Shown here piece by piece: positions 13,798-27,550 of a DNA stretch of 64,000 bases. The translations under genes and the position numbers were made by a program. Each line of letters starts with the position of its first letter. The first letter of the stretch is position 1. The stretch is from contig JADNRV010000107.1 of the NCBI GenBank assembly GCA_015499995.1, positions 124,001 through 188,000 of the forward strand. The letters run 5' to 3'. The stretch is from Flammula alnicola (taxonomy: Eukaryota; Basidiomycota; Agaricomycetes; Agaricales; Strophariaceae). Under the pieces are notes generated by a model. The model did not search any database, was not told the DNA's origin, and worked only from the letters and a program-made list of their open reading frames with translations.

Positions 13798-14919
13798 GGA
13801 TTTCGTGTCCAAAAGTTCAGTTCGAGTGATGCTATATATGTTGGCGAGAAAGAACTCCCGGGTCAAAATTTCGAAGAAGTGAACTTGCAGTGATCCTGTC
13901 ATCGGAAATAATCATTCTGAGTCACACGAGATGTCATGAGCGGGCTCTTATCAGATTAGATTATCACGTGCTATAATTTCGCTGTAAGGAGAGTACTCAG
14001 TAGAGACCGCGTGCTTACGGGAAAGAATGCGTCATACACTGGTACAAGAATTGTCATCCGTTATTTGGTTTGTTCTGAGACTACCTCGAAGCCGGGGTTG
14101 AGCCTGGTTGCGCTGGAGGTGAATAAAGTACGCTCACAAATTTTCGCCCGATGTGATGCGGCTGAAAAGCCATCCGAAGAAGGACGGAAAACATTGGAGC
14201 GACTCGGAGGATTACGCGTACATGTTCAAGAACAGAAAAGAACCAACGCTTGCTATTTTGGAGCGTAGTGACAAATTACAGGAAAGAGAAGCAAGAGCGA
14301 GAAGAAAAACAGCCCTTTATAGGGCGATGATCTAACAGCGACAAACAATGTGAGGCGACAGCTTTACAGCGGCCTTTCGTTCTAATTCAAGGTGAACTGA
14401 AATTGAGTCCGTGCATATTTTTGCGACCATTAATTCTCGCCGAACAGCGAGTGTCGTGTCATCATCGTCTCTCAGTGGATCCGTTGGCCCCAATAATACA
14501 CCACCTCTACATGTTCTTGGATCCAATGGGGCAATCTGTTTGGTTGGCTCTATTCACAGTGCTAAGTATATTGGTCATAACATTTTCTATCATCCGACAT
14601 AAGCAGTGCGCAATGCACATAGGCAAAGACCAAGGCCTGAGGACACGTTCCGAGCAGCAATTTCTACATAAGAAATTGAAAAGACACTGGGAGCGATTAA
14701 TTTGGGAAATGCAGCATTTGTGACTCTCTGTGAGAACTTGAATGTAATTGCGAAAAGCTGAATTACTGTTGAATTGCTGTAGTAAAGGATTGTGATGATT
14801 GACTCGTGTCGCTATACTCTTCCGAAGTAGTATTTCATTGACTAAATTATTGCTTATCCCCCGTCCTTCAAGCTTCAGACGTCAGCTTGTTGTCAGCTTG
14901 CCATCGACGAACTTTGGAC
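13798..14919. other. Intergenic, no supported gene
   Basis: Only short overlapping frames without motifs. Nothing further seen up to the transposon boundary at 14920. Confidence 0.5.
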
Positions 14920-15834
14920 AGGCCCCGGGAAGCTCCTACTATGTCAAGCACTTGTTCTGGGGATTTGAGGGCAAAAATTTGCAATTTTCATGTCAATTAT
15001 AGCGGATTGAGGGCTCTGGCGGCGCTTTTAGTAGATTTGAGGGCGCCTGTCGAGCAAAATTTGGCCCCGGCCATCGCAAAAATTTGTGGGCCGAGCCGAA
15101 AATTGCCTTTTTAAAGATTTCTCGTCATACCCGTGATCGTTATTGCGGATTTTGGTGATGGACCAACAAGATTTTTATTTGTTCGTAGTTACCGATGGTC
15201 CGCCATAGCCCATATGATTATTGACGAAGAACGCCGATGAACTTTCCACACGCACCGAAATAAACTACTTTCAACGCGGATATTGAGGTGTAAATTCAGA
15301 ATCTTGCATTTGTTTCGACGCAATTTTTATTTTCAGAAAATTGGCTGAGGCACATTACTTACGGTATAGAAAATCCGTCGCAACAAATGGTTTTGAGGAT
15401 ATATTTCGGCCTGCAAAATTTCTATCAGGCAGCCTGCCAGTGATTTTTTATGGGACCGGTCGCGTCTAAATGAGTGAGAAATGACGCGTGACTAAGTGCG
15501 CACGCCTTGTTTGCAGCTTCTACCGTGACGACTTTGTATTTTCTCACCTAAACCTCATATGATAATGTAAATATATTCTATTGACCATTCACTACACATA
15601 TACGGAGTCTAGTTGATGATATGATCGAGACGAAGAAAATACCTGATCTGAGGACAATCGGACACTTTTTGGCTCTGATCGTGCTGACTATTAAGCATCA
15701 CAACCAAATCACAACCCTTGCACAAACGAACTGACAAAGCCCATCGCAACGGATTTGAGGCCCAAAAGATAGCGGATTTGAGTGTTTTGGAAATCAAGAC
15801 TCAGTAAGTAATAGCTTTTAAGTTCCCGGGGCCT
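14920..15834. mobile_element. Non-autonomous DNA transposon (915 bp)
   Basis: The stretch begins with AGGCCCCGGGAA and ends with its exact reverse complement, a 12-bp terminal inverted repeat. The flanks CTTTGGAC and CTTTGAAA match at 6 of 8 positions, consistent with an aged 8-bp target duplication as made by hAT transposases. Copies of a GGATTTGAGG-like motif sit near both ends, as subterminal repeats do. No transposase frame is present. It lies about 285 bp upstream of the SMC1 start codon. Confidence 0.65.
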
Positions 15835-16119
15835 CTTTGAAAGAACTTGAATCCACCAGATTCAATCACCGTCGCGGTCCGGGACTCCGGGTTATTGACG
15901 CTACGCTTCAACATCACGTGATAGCCTGTGCTGAGATTGAAATTCGTGAAATTGGACGTTGGTTCAGCGAGTTCAGCGACGCGCACAGTGGTGAGGTCCA
16001 CACACAGCATTGTGCTCGTGGTATCAACGTCGCATTGAAGATTTCTAACTGCGGAGAAAGGTTCTGTGACATATTATTAAACTCCTCTGTCTCTTCAAAG
16101 CCCCCGATAAACGTCTCAA

Positions 16120-19100
16120 ATGCCACTGGTGCGCATCGAATTATGCGACTTCAAATCGTACCGGTGAGTTTAAACAAACCTTTCCTTGGAAACGGTAATT
16201 GAACATATATCAGAGGACACCAGACGATAGGTCCTTTCATGAATTTTACGTCGGTTGTCGGTCCCAATGGTGCAGGTAAATCCAACTTGATGGACGCCAT
16301 TTCGTTTGTCTTGGGAGTAAAGAGCGCACAACTCCGGAGTTCCCAGCTAAAGGACTTGGTCTATCGCGGAAGACGACTTGCAGCTGAGGATGGCTCGCTA
16401 CCTCCGGAGGAGGAGGAAGATGACGAAGTCGAAGGCGAGGGCACGGCAAAGAAGGCCTGGGTCATGGCCGTGTACGCAGATGCGGCAAGTAAGGAATGGA
16501 GGTTTCAACGAACGTACGCGCCACAATTCCTCGAAACGACGTGTATTTTTGACATTCTTGCAGAATATCGACCACCGGAGCGTCTGAATATAAACTAAAC
16601 AACAAAGTCGTCACCTATTCTGCCTATAATGCCGCCCTCATCTCGCACAACATTCTTGTCAAAGCAAAGAACTTTCTTGTGTTCCAGGGCGATGTGGAGG
16701 CCGTCGCTTCACAATCGCCTCGTGAACTTTCGCGTCTCATCGAGCAGATCAGTGGTTCCTTGGAACTGGCTTCGGAATACGAAAAAGCGAAGGAAGCCCA
16801 GGAGAGAGCGACGGAGAATGCTACTTTCAACTTTACGAAGCGAAGGGGTATTGCGGGCGAGATCAAGCAATATAAAGAGCAGAAGAGCGAAGCTGACCGA
16901 TTCGACGCCCTTTGTCAGGAGAAGGTGAGCGGAACTTTCCCATCGAGTCGTTCGTCACTAACGCCGCGTCCTAGGATCAACTCATCCTCGAACGGGTGCT
17001 GACAAAATTGTACCATATCGATGTGGGTATTGAGGACAATACGAGAACGATCGTAACGAAGAATAAGGAGCTGGCGGGGTTGCGGCAGGAGCAAAAGGCA
17101 CACGACAAGCAAGTGGAAGCTGCAAGAGCGGATCAAGCAAAAGCAAGGACTGCCGTCATGCAAAAAGAAAAGAATATCAAAAAGGCGGAAAAGTCGCTGG
17201 AAGGCAAGGTGGGGCGCATTTCTCTGCAATATTGTCGATGTGTATAACATTCGGTACAGAGGCCCGAACTAGTGGCAACAGAAGCTCAGATCACCCATGC
17301 TACTCGAAAGTTGAACAACGCCTTAAAGTCGAAGGAGGATGTAGCCAAAAATGAGGCCCAGCTGCAGGCCAAAGTCGCTGCATTACAGCAGGAGCTGACT
17401 ACCGTAGGAAAGGCGGCCCAACGAGCTCAAGGTCAGGAATTGCCTTCGTCAAAATTTCTATGCGAAAATTCATATCGCACCTGATTATACAGAAGAACAA
17501 AGGAAAGCGTCTCAGCATAACGTCGCATTGAGCGAAGAAAGTTTGGAGGAGTATCGGAAATTGCACGTTTCTTATTAATTTTATTTATGTCTTTCGACTG
17601 ACCTTTCTCCAGGAAAGCATCTTCAAGTGTTCTCGCTGTGGATGAGCGACAGTCTCTCGAGACTCTTACTCGCGAAGAAAAAACTGCGGGCCGAGCATTG
17701 TCTCAGTTATCGGAGAAAGAGCAAGGATTCGAAGAGAAGAAGGCGACTCGGGCCGACGAACTGAACACTCAGAACGAAAAGAGGCAAGAGGTCAGTTTTT
17801 CTGAGCTAAATTACCGTTCAGATTATTGATGATCGTGATGTAGCTAGAAGAAAGGATTTCTACTCTTCAAACTGAACTGGCAAATGTTCGTCAGGAACTT
17901 GATAACCAGCAATCGGAGAAGGCCCGGATCACGTAAGTAAATAGGTCGTTCACGTTGTCGGACAGCGAGAATTGATTTTATCTTCAGAAAACTTCAGGTT
18001 GAAGCCGACGAGAAGCTGCAAAATGTCTATCAGCAGTTGTTGCAGGCCGGAGTGGAGAAACACGAGTCGGAAAAAGAGGCCAAGTTGAAGGAGACGCTAA
18101 CGAACTTGCAACGTATTTTCCCTGGTTAGTCTGACCGCGCTCCTGTAGGCCAATGTTTCCAGTGGCTTATTTTCTGTTATGACTAGGCGTGCGCGGCAGA
18201 ATCGTCGACTTATGCAAGCCCATTCAACGAAAGTATGAAACGGCAGTATCAGTTGTACTCGGCCGCAACATCGACGCCATCGTCGTTGACGAGGAGAAAA
18301 CTGCCATCGACTGTATCGAGTACATGCGAAACCAACGGGCTGGCCAGGCCACCTTCATCCCTCTCGACACTATCCAGGTCAAACCCATCAATGATAAATT
18401 CCGTTCCTTCGCCAAAGGCGCCCGTCTGGCCGTCGACGTCGTCCAACATGAAGCTGCGATTGAGAGAGCCATTCATCACGCTTGTGGGAATTCCCTTGTG
18501 TGCGATACCATGGAGGTCGCGCGGTATGTCTGCTATGAGAAGGGACAGGAAGTCAAAGGTGCCGTTATCATGGCATCGATTATACTGCGCTTGAGAGGCT
18601 AATCTTTTTTTCTTTCAGCGGTAACATTGGAGGGTACCATTATCCATAAGAGTGGCCTCATCACTGGGGGTCGCAGCACCCATAATAATAATAAGAAATG
18701 GGACGAGAAGGATGTCCAGGGTAGGGGGTCTTCAACTTCCTAGTGACACACTCCTCTCAATTCTATGTTCACTTTTAGGTCTCATTCGTGCTCGCGACAA
18801 TCTGTTGGCAGAACAGCGAGAGCTCAGCAAACAGAAGCCTCGCGGAAAGACCGACGAGTCCCTCATCTCTGAGATCTCACGACTTGAATCGACTATCACC
18901 GTGGCGAAGGATGATCTCGTACGTGTCCCTATCTTTTTCTGATTGTCTCCTCCTCACATCAAACGCAGAGAGCATGCAAGCTTCGTATAACAGGCATCAA
19001 GGATGAGTTGAAACATATCGATCGTGAACTGAAGGCTGTTTCTCCGGAACTGAAAAAGGTATGCAGCAATCCCTTCATTCATCTACATCCAGTATAAACT

Positions 19101-20966
19101 AATCTTGTCTTTTTTTTTCAGGCACACACTGCTCACAAAACGCTGCAAGGAAGGATAGCCAAGCTCTCGGCCACCGTCAACGCCGCAGAAGACGGCATTT
19201 TTGCAGCGTTCTGTCGTAAAATCGGTGTTTCGAATATTCGCGAATATGAGGAACGTCAACTCAAGGTGGCTCAAGAAGAGAGTCAGGCACGCCTTCGCTT
19301 CGATACTCAAATTGCTCGATTAACAAATCAGTACGTCCTATTAGTCTTTGCTTTATTGATTTGATTACTCATGTAGAGCAGGGCGGCATTCGAGAATGAA
19401 GGGCTTACGACTGCCCGCGAGCGCCTGGCCCGTCTAGATACCCTCATCGATGCCGAGCGAGTGAATCTAACCAAGCTGGAGGAGCAAAAGTCTGCTGCCG
19501 AGCGAGATATTGAGCTGTCCGAGGCAAGTGTCGAAAAGTTAAAGGAGGAACTCGGAGCACTGCAGGAAACCCTTGAGGAGAAGACCAAGGCCGTCGAACA
19601 AGTCAAGAAAACTGCGCTTAAAGCATCCAAGGTCCTTGACCAGGCCCTGAAAGAAATTGCTGTCTGCGTACGTGATGACATATCCTGCTTTTCTTAGTGT
19701 TTTTGACTGAAATTATATAGAATGACGAGATCGAGAAGTTGGCTTTGGAAAGATCGGCAGTGTATCGTAAATGTCGCCTTGAGGAGATCCAACTGCCCCT
19801 GCTTGAAGGTAATCTTAAACACGTTCCTATGGAGGAGGTAAGCCCGAGCTCTTGTGATCTTGTTATCCACTAACCTTTAAACCAGAATCTGCGAGAAGAG
19901 ATGGCCATGGACGTCGACGAGGACGAGAATGGCACCCAGCGGCCGAAATTAGTTGCCGACTATGGCATTCAAGTCGATTTCGAGTCGATAGATGAAGACA
20001 ACCCCGAGGATCCAACCGAGGCCCTTCTACGACTTGACAAAGAGATCGCCGATAAGATCGCTGAGATCGAGCGAATGGCTCCTAATATGAAAGCAATGGA
20101 GCGGTTAGTTTCCCTTCTTTTTTGTTAGCACTGCTCATTGATTTGACCCCCTCCCTAGCCTCGATGATGTCGAAATGAAGCTCGCAGATACGGAGAAGGA
20201 GGCTGAGAAGGCACGGAAGGATTCTAAAAATGCGCGAGAGAGCTTCAATGATGTTAAGAAACGCCGGTTCGCATTTTTACTACTACTGTTGGTAGGGTTG
20301 GTTTCTCACGAAACGACAGATGCGATTTGTTCAACAAAGCGTACAATCATATATCTGATCGGATTGATCAGGTTTACAAGGAGTTGACGAAAGGAAAAGC
20401 GTCACCTATGGGCGGTGTTGCGTATCTCAGTCTTGAGGACAGTGAAGTGCGTGATATTACCAACAAGCTGTCCTTATTTACTCACTTCGTGAACCAGGAA
20501 CCCTATAACGGTGGTATCAAATATCACGCCATGCCACCAATGAAACGTTTCCGAGATATGGAGCAGCTGTCAGGAGGAGAGAAGACTGTTGCGGCTCTCG
20601 CTCTTCTGTTCGCAATTCATAGGTCGGTACTTGCAGGCTCTTAAGCATTCGGCAATTGACCCATATCCGTTCAGTTACCAACCAGCTCCTTTCTTCGTAC
20701 TTGATGAGGTCGATGCTGCTCTAGATAACACCAACGTCGCAAAGGTCGCGAATTATATTCGGGCTCATGCTTCAGATATATTCCAATTCGTTGTTATCAG
20801 TTTGAAAGGTTCCCTCTATGAGCGGGGTCATTCGTTGGTCGGCATATACCGAGATCAGGAGGTGAATAGTTCGCGGACGCTGACACTTGATGTGAGTTTT
20901 CTTCGTTTCATTTTCTATGAAATCATCACTAACACAGGAAACCAGTTGACCCAATATGACGATTAG
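16120..20966 (+). CDS. SMC1: Cohesin subunit SMC1
   Basis: A multi-exon gene encodes structural maintenance of chromosomes protein 1, the ATPase that pairs with SMC3 in the nuclear cohesin ring for sister-chromatid cohesion. Exon 1 begins MPLVRIELCDFKSYR and splices in phase to GHQTIGPF. The Walker A motif GPNGAGKSN follows, then a Q-loop region (NFLVFQGDVE), a long heptad-rich coiled coil, and the hinge (roughly 18.2-18.7 kb; GGRSTHNNNKKWDEKD). A second coiled coil leads to the C-terminal head with signature LSGGEKTVAAL and Walker B FFVLDEVDAALD, ending LTQYDD. All frames close without shifts. One intron (17563-17612) has a GC donor (GCACGT), since only that junction restores RKL-KASSS. A transposon lies just upstream and may contain promoter sequence. 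Confidence 0.96.
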
Positions 20967-21273
20967 ATACTTTTGCTTTTCCTGCTCTTTTTTCTGCATT
21001 GCTGTAAATCTCCCGTGTTGTATTTGTGTGTAAATTGTAAAAGTTATACCATAATATTTTGTGAGCGTGGTTTCCAGAATTCCGTTTATAATAACATGTA
21101 CTCGAAAGCAAATTGAAGTGCAGCATGTCAGATTGGCGAAGAAAAAGAGATACATAAGTATGTACAACAGAAACCCTTTAATGGTCTAAATTGAGGCGTA
21201 AGTGGAGACCGAAGTAAAGACAAATACAATAAAGTAGGAGATAATGTTTAGGAATGCCGATGAATGATTGCAA
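20967..21273. other. Convergent 3' intergenic region
   Basis: AT-rich spacer between the SMC1 stop codon and the convergent serine-rich gene. It presumably holds both polyadenylation regions; no other element seen. Confidence 0.5.
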
Positions 21274-24200
21274 TCAGAAAGGTTCAGGTAGAGGTGATGA
21301 AAGGGTTTTAGCGAGGTCGTCAGCATTCTGATTTCCACCAAACGTCACGCGATCCTCCTCGAGAAGAACGGGAGCTGGAGGTAGAGGTTCAGAATGCGAT
21401 TCGCTCTGCGACAGGGCCTCGTCGAAATATGAACTAAGGAGTGACATGTGCTTGGGGGTAACGTGATTGTCCTTCGGTGGTGCTGGGAAATCCGATAAAC
21501 CAGACATCCTTGAGAGAGTGGAGCTAGTCATATAACTACTTCGAGTAGCATCAGTAGTCGGAGCTTGAAGTCCAGAGAGAACGCGTGCGTGTGAATCAAG
21601 AGAATTGGGGCTCAGTGCGAGACCATGCCGCCGGTCTTGGGCAGGATGCACAAAGGCCGTCTGACCGTTGAACGACAAACGATGCTCGGAAGAAACGGCG
21701 GGTGGTGTGGAGACGGACTCAACCATGCCAACTCGGAATCTCGCTGTTGATCGATAAAGTATTAGCTTAAGAAAGGTATAAATTTCACTGAAGATACGTA
21801 CCAGTAGGATCGTCATCCTCGTTATTCTCAATAAATGAAGAGGCCCTAGAAGACAGAACGTCCTCCGGAAGCGTCTCCGACGGTTTGAAAGCATGAATAG
21901 GATCGGCCATGCTAGCAGCAGGCGGAGATTCAGAGACTCGCATCTCCTCGAAAACGAATTGCAGGCTTCCCTCTGTGGGTCTCCTCATCAGGCTGCTTTG
22001 CTGGCGGGATGATGACGTGGCAGACTGGGAGTACTGACTACTCGTCCTCTCCTGCTCCAGAGCCATCTGCTCGAACTCATCGGTAAGCTGACGTGCGAGG
22101 CTGGTGAGGCTGCTGTCTGTGCGTCGATTTCGCATGTTTATATCCCATGGGATAGAGGATCTGTGTGGAGGCGAGGGTGTCTCGGGCAGCGCCGCTTCAT
22201 TTGGCGTTCGCTGCGAACCGTTGATGTTGGGTCTGTAAAATAGATCTTGGAAGCTCTCAAGATCATGTGGGCTTCCTAAAGGACGCAGCGATTGCGGAGG
22301 TGAGGAGTCTTCGGACGTAACACCAGGCGACGAATTGCCTTGTTGGCGATCAAACGATGGGACAGGTAGATATTCGAGTTCGGATGAAAAAGTGGGATGA
22401 TTCATCGACCGATCAGAGGGTTTTCGAGTAACTTCCATTGGGCGGGAAGAATCGAACTGGTCGTCGTTTTGACGAACTCTGGGACCAAACTCGGGTGGCT
22501 ATCTTCCTCCGTTTCTTGATTCCAAGCCGGTGGGGCGACCTTCGGCTGTTGGTGGTGCTTCTGCGATGAATTGGCATGGCTTTCGCTCGTACCGAGCCCG
22601 CTATCTTGACTGCCGCGGAAACGGGCAGCATTGACCAGCGTCTCTCCCACGCCGACAGTATCATTAATACTGATGGGATGACGATTGGAAGGCGACAGTG
22701 AATCTTGGCCGTTCTCCGGCATGAAGGGTGAGTACTGTAAATCGTGCGGAAGAATCTCTCGCACAACACCAGGGGAAAGCTGCGCCCACATCTTGCTCGG
22801 GTGAGGTGTGCCATCCTCGGACCTGTATTGCCCGATAAGGCCATTGGCGTCGAGATAGCTATCCCGGTTGGATGTCTGCTGAGCATATGGGTGAAGGACC
22901 ATGTGTGGTGGCAGCTTATGCCTGGCCAGAATCTCAGAAATCTGGGGCACTTTGCTGCTGGTGTTAATCGAAGGATGCGGTCCAGCGAAGTCAACATGTC
23001 GATGCTCCGGAGCTGGAGGCGCGTTGCTGAATGACAGCCCGCCCTGGGCATAAGGGTGTGACGGAATGTAGTTCACACCAGCGTCTGAATCTTCTTCTGG
23101 AGGGGTACCAAGCGCAATACCCACTTTCGACTCGCTTATGGCAGAAAATGCTGGAGACGGCGTCTTCCTAGGGGCGTTGTACTGATTCGTGCTGGCACTC
23201 GCACTTGGATGGATTGGTAGGCCACGATCCACAGGCAAATGAGCCGGGTCTGCTAGGCGGATAACCTTCGTACCATGACTCCTCAACGCCCCCTCCAGAT
23301 CTACGAACCGATTAGGGCCGCGAGGCGAAGCGTCATCGACCGCCGGGAATCCGCATATCACGGTCGACTTGGCCATTTTAAGTGCGGACTTGGACCACGA
23401 GTCGTTCCGCGAATGGGTCCGCGAATGTGATTTGGAGGATTTAGTATTTAGCGATTTCACAAGCGAGTTGGAGTGTGAATGCGAGCCTTTTCCAGAGGAG
23501 CTCGTTATGGTATTGCTGTCGCTGAAGCTCATGTTCATGCGGGCAGGTACGATGGTGGGTGTGAGATTCTGCGTTCCGAGGCAGGCTTGGGCCGCTATGT
23601 ACTCCATACTGCTCTGATGGTGATGGTGTCCACCGCGGCGGGCCTTTTGTGTCAACGATTTCGATCTTGTCCTGGAGATACTCCGCGAACGCTTGTTGCC
23701 AAATGACTTTTCAGCCTGGATCTGCCATGCCTTTCTCTGGGCATCTAACATTTCACCATCGCGGAGCACGCTGCACAATTAATATTGGTCAGAAACACCT
23801 CAACAAGAAAAGACAAAACAGGGCATACTGGGCGAGAGAAGGTACAGGAGAAAGTAATGCCAGGTCGTCCTGAGCGAAGCTCTTCGGTCGCGGTGGTCGC
23901 AGGGTCTGCAGTGCTCCAGCTCTTGAAGTCTGCCGATCCTGCAAGATCGAAGGCTGTACCTCCTCCTCCTTCATCTTTCCCTTTCCTTTATTCAGGTCAA
24001 CCAAGGAACGCGAATGCGCCAAGACGCGCGAGGCGATCCCAGGTTCTCGCTGCTGCTGTTGCATCGCGAACTCCTGGCCTGTCGGCGTCGTCGGCGGGCT
24101 GACAATCCTCCCACTACTCACTGGAGCATATTGTCCTTCCACAATCTCTTGCTTAAGTCGTAGCCTAGGCCGCGGGAACAGCAGCGCGTCACACCACGTC

Positions 24201-25542
24201 TCGGCGGATAACCACCGCTCTTTGCCTTTCGGGAACACAAACTTGGGTGCAACGAGCCCGGTGTTCGTGTTGTTGGGTTGTACAGGCGAAAGAACGGGGC
24301 TGCGGAGATTTGGTGTCGAGCTCGAGTTTTTCAGTTGTTTGAGCCCTGCGGTACGCGGAGAAAAGGCGGATTGGGCAGCGTCAGCGCTGCTTGGACCTGC
24401 CGTCGTAAAGACTAGTCGTGGAGGGTTACTGGGACCTGCAGTGAGAGCAGTATGGGGCACGGATGTCGGTGGTGCCGTCCGCGGTCCTGGCGATATCTCA
24501 GTGTTGGGAAAGGGATAGGCGTATGGATGGCCAGAAGTGGTAGAGGTCGAATTTTGTCGAGAAATGCCTGTGTAGTCTCGATGACGTTGTGAGGAGGTGC
24601 GTGAGTCTGCTGAAGCAGTAGGCGATTGGTTCTGGTAGTAGGGTTGGTTGATCTTCGAGCGGTCGTGTTCCGGCTTATGAATCAGGGTTTGGTAGTAGGA
24701 ATTATAATATTCTTCTTCGTCCGTGGCGATCGAGCTAATTCTGTCGCCTTGTGTCATCACTTGATCATGCAACAGCCGGTGTTTGCTTTCCTTGACGCCC
24801 TGTTTAGGAGGGGAATCGGAAGACGAACTAGCGCGAGGTGTTGAATGTCGGTCCTGCCGTAACCTTTTTTCTTGTCCTGCCGCGGCTTGGTGTTCGTCGC
24901 CTGCGATGTGTTGACTTTAAGCCCGGAATTGCTACGCCCTGGACCTACAACCGGGGATGGGGGAGCTTTGCGATTCGATCCTCCGAAGCTGAAGATGCTG
25001 GCGATACTGATCCGGTGGCCTTCCTTCGAATTTCGGAGATGAGGAACAGGTGATTCCCCGACGCCACTCCCAACGGCGTCAAGATTGACATAGGAAGGCA
25101 TAGGAGGAGGGCTGGATGCTGACACCGTCGAGCGTCGGTTGATAGTGAGGCTTCCCCTACCCGGATCCATTGCCCCAGATGACGTGGTCCGTCCAGAAAT
25201 AACAGAAAAAGAACGGTCCCTGCTACGACCCTTCCGCTCCTCTTCGACAGGTTTACCGCTGGAACTGCGGGAATTCAAGTCATTATGACCGCCGTATCGA
25301 AGGTGGAGCTCTTTATCATCTAACACGTTATCGTGATAGTCCTCCACTAGATCCCCCCAACTATCCCTGACTTTCTCTCGACGCGTAGGTTCGCGGGGCG
25401 CTTCGTATGGCCCGTTGTAGGGTATATACCAGTCTTCATCATCCCCTAATTTGTTTTTCGTGTCACGAGCGCGTGATGGAAAAGCAAAGCCGCTACGGGT
25501 GAACTTCGCGAAAGGGAGGCTCTGTGCCGTCTGGGAAGTCAT
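21274..25542 (-). CDS. Large serine/proline-rich hypothetical protein
   Basis: Roughly 1,380 residues if read continuously; I do not recognise the family. The protein is mostly low-complexity Ser, Pro and Thr, with one conserved-looking block (WLSAETWCDALLFPRPRLR), a basic segment (SRSISRTRSKS), His-rich stretches and the repeated motif HPYAQ. Introns near 23.78 kb (joining SLA to VLRDGEML) and near 21.75 kb (joining DDDPT to ARFRVG) are supported in phase. Two frame switches each need one extra base: in the T6 run at 24865-24870 (minus-strand A run) and in the G3 run at 22493-22495. The composition suggests a disordered scaffold or regulator, which is inference only. An upstream coding exon near 25.7 kb (MTSKFETDRKYHMF) is possible, so the start is uncertain. 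Confidence 0.7.
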
Positions 25543-27550
25543 GAATGCTGGAGAGCTCGAAGTCGAAGCCAGGAAGGAGGGATTTCAGTCTCGCCAACAC
25601 CGTCTAAGGTCCGGAGGATATGGGAGAAAACTGAAGAAACCAAAGCTCCAACCACACCAACAGGGGTATCAGCCGGGTGATGTCTCCTGAAAATTGGGTT
25701 AAGGGACGAGGCATTTGAAGAAAACATATGGTATTTTCGATCAGTTTCAAACTTTGAAGTCATTCTCAAGGGACTAACCTCAGGAATCCTCCTATATCTC
25801 TCAGAGAAAAGACATTTACTCTCCTTGAGAACCTCCAGAGCGGGGGGTGATGGATGGGAGAAAAAAAAGAGACAATATGGGCAAGGTAATGTTCCGCTGG
25901 GCATTTCTCACGGACCCTGGATCATCGCAAAAAATAACTTTTTAAACTGAAAGGAGTTTCGTTCTAGCTTCATCACCCACGTGGGATTGGGAAACACCCA
26001 CACGAGGCTCACAATAAAATCTCTCACATTAGTCTTCCCCTCGAACCTCAATATCTCATTATTATCGTTCAGCTGCATTTCACTAAAAAAAACTTTCGGT
26101 ATTTTACTCAGGTTTCGCCACCTGACCCGCGCCCGTCCATCGTTCTTGATATCAACGCTGATACATGATTTCGAAGCACCAAGGGTGTCATGGCTATGAT
26201 ATGTAAAGACCACATAGCCCAGTGAGTTCTGATAGATGATGATTAGCTGATGCTTCTAACAATAGGCGTCTGCTCAAAAATAGCATCGCTCGGTCTTAGC
26301 TAATTAGCCTGGCGAATTACAGGAAATGTCACCGTTTCTCTCTGACATCGCCAACCATAATTTCCGGAGATTGGTGAGTAATGGATCTACCTTCTAGATA
26401 TCTATTCTAAATATAATATATCAAGTTCGCAAGCACTGGAGAGGCGGAGCGTCTGCATTACTTATCAAATCGGCAGGCGCATCATGCTTGGTGAGTGTCG
26501 TCATCAGCACAACAATCATAAGTCTTTACTTGGTGTGATTTGCAGCTTGACATGAGCATATGAGCACGAGTCACGACATCGATTCCAATCAAGACACCTG
26601 GCAGCATTCACGCCGCTGTTCAACGTTCAGCCTCTGCATCGACGCTCAAAGGCCTCATTCGTTTACCAACGGCAGTCGTGGCAGTCGTGCACGTAGCATT
26701 GTGGGTGCGAGGATTGTTTATAAATTGTGTAAGTGTAGCGACAATTGACTCATTACAGAACAACAGCAACGTTAGTGCACATGTTTTCCTTCGTCCATTC
26801 TCACCTTCGCCGCGGAAATACTTACTGGACGACATTCGACGACATTGACACTTCAAACCCGAGCAGTCAATCGCAAGCCACAGAGCGACGGACAACTTTT
26901 TAGTGGACAATAGGCAGGCAATGCATCGAGGACGTCAAAATGGTACGCTCATTGTAGTTCATCATCTACAATAAAACTTATATTACCAAATGTAGGTTCA
27001 GCCTTTCAACTTGCCATAAATAGTGGGTCATTTCGACGGCGTTGTGTGTGTGTGCGACCACAATTTGCTGACAAACGATTGGCCTAAATCTCTCCAAATC
27101 TGTAGCTGGAAGTTCTCCGGGTGTTCTCGCAGCTCATCCTCAAGCAATATGCGAGCTTAGGACGACACGAAGGGAGAGCAAGGCGGAATATTCGCAGTAC
27201 GCCACATATATGATATGACCCAAATTGGCCACGCACCGCTCATTGTTCGCAACTGGACGCCACCTTTGGTATTACCTTTTCTGGTCTGCCTCGTCCTAAC
27301 TGTCTCTTCCTATCTCTTCTTGACGATTCTATGGAGACGTTGAGCGCCCAAAGTCCGCACCATTGAGAGCCTCGACACAGCTCCCAACGGCCGTCCCGAA
27401 TCCATCAGATGACGACAACACTCACGAGGAGGTCGCAATTGATGTTCTTCTCTTCGTGATCTTGTGTTTATCAGCTCTTTTTATACGACAGTTTATATCA
27501 GTGATCATGACCTCGCTTCATTTATATCCCAGCACGACATCTAAAGCATC
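25543..27550. other. Intergenic, weak protein-like frame
   Basis: A 101-codon minus-strand frame at 25908-26213 (VDIKNDGRARVRWRNLSK) reads like protein but has no known motif and no evident partner exon. A plus-strand frame at 27363-27554 contains one hydrophobic stretch but overlaps the next gene's start region and is probably chance. Confidence 0.35.

Noticed and set aside
25908..26213. 101-codon minus-strand frame as a separate gene
   Set aside because: Protein-like composition but no motif, no clear start context and no partner exon.
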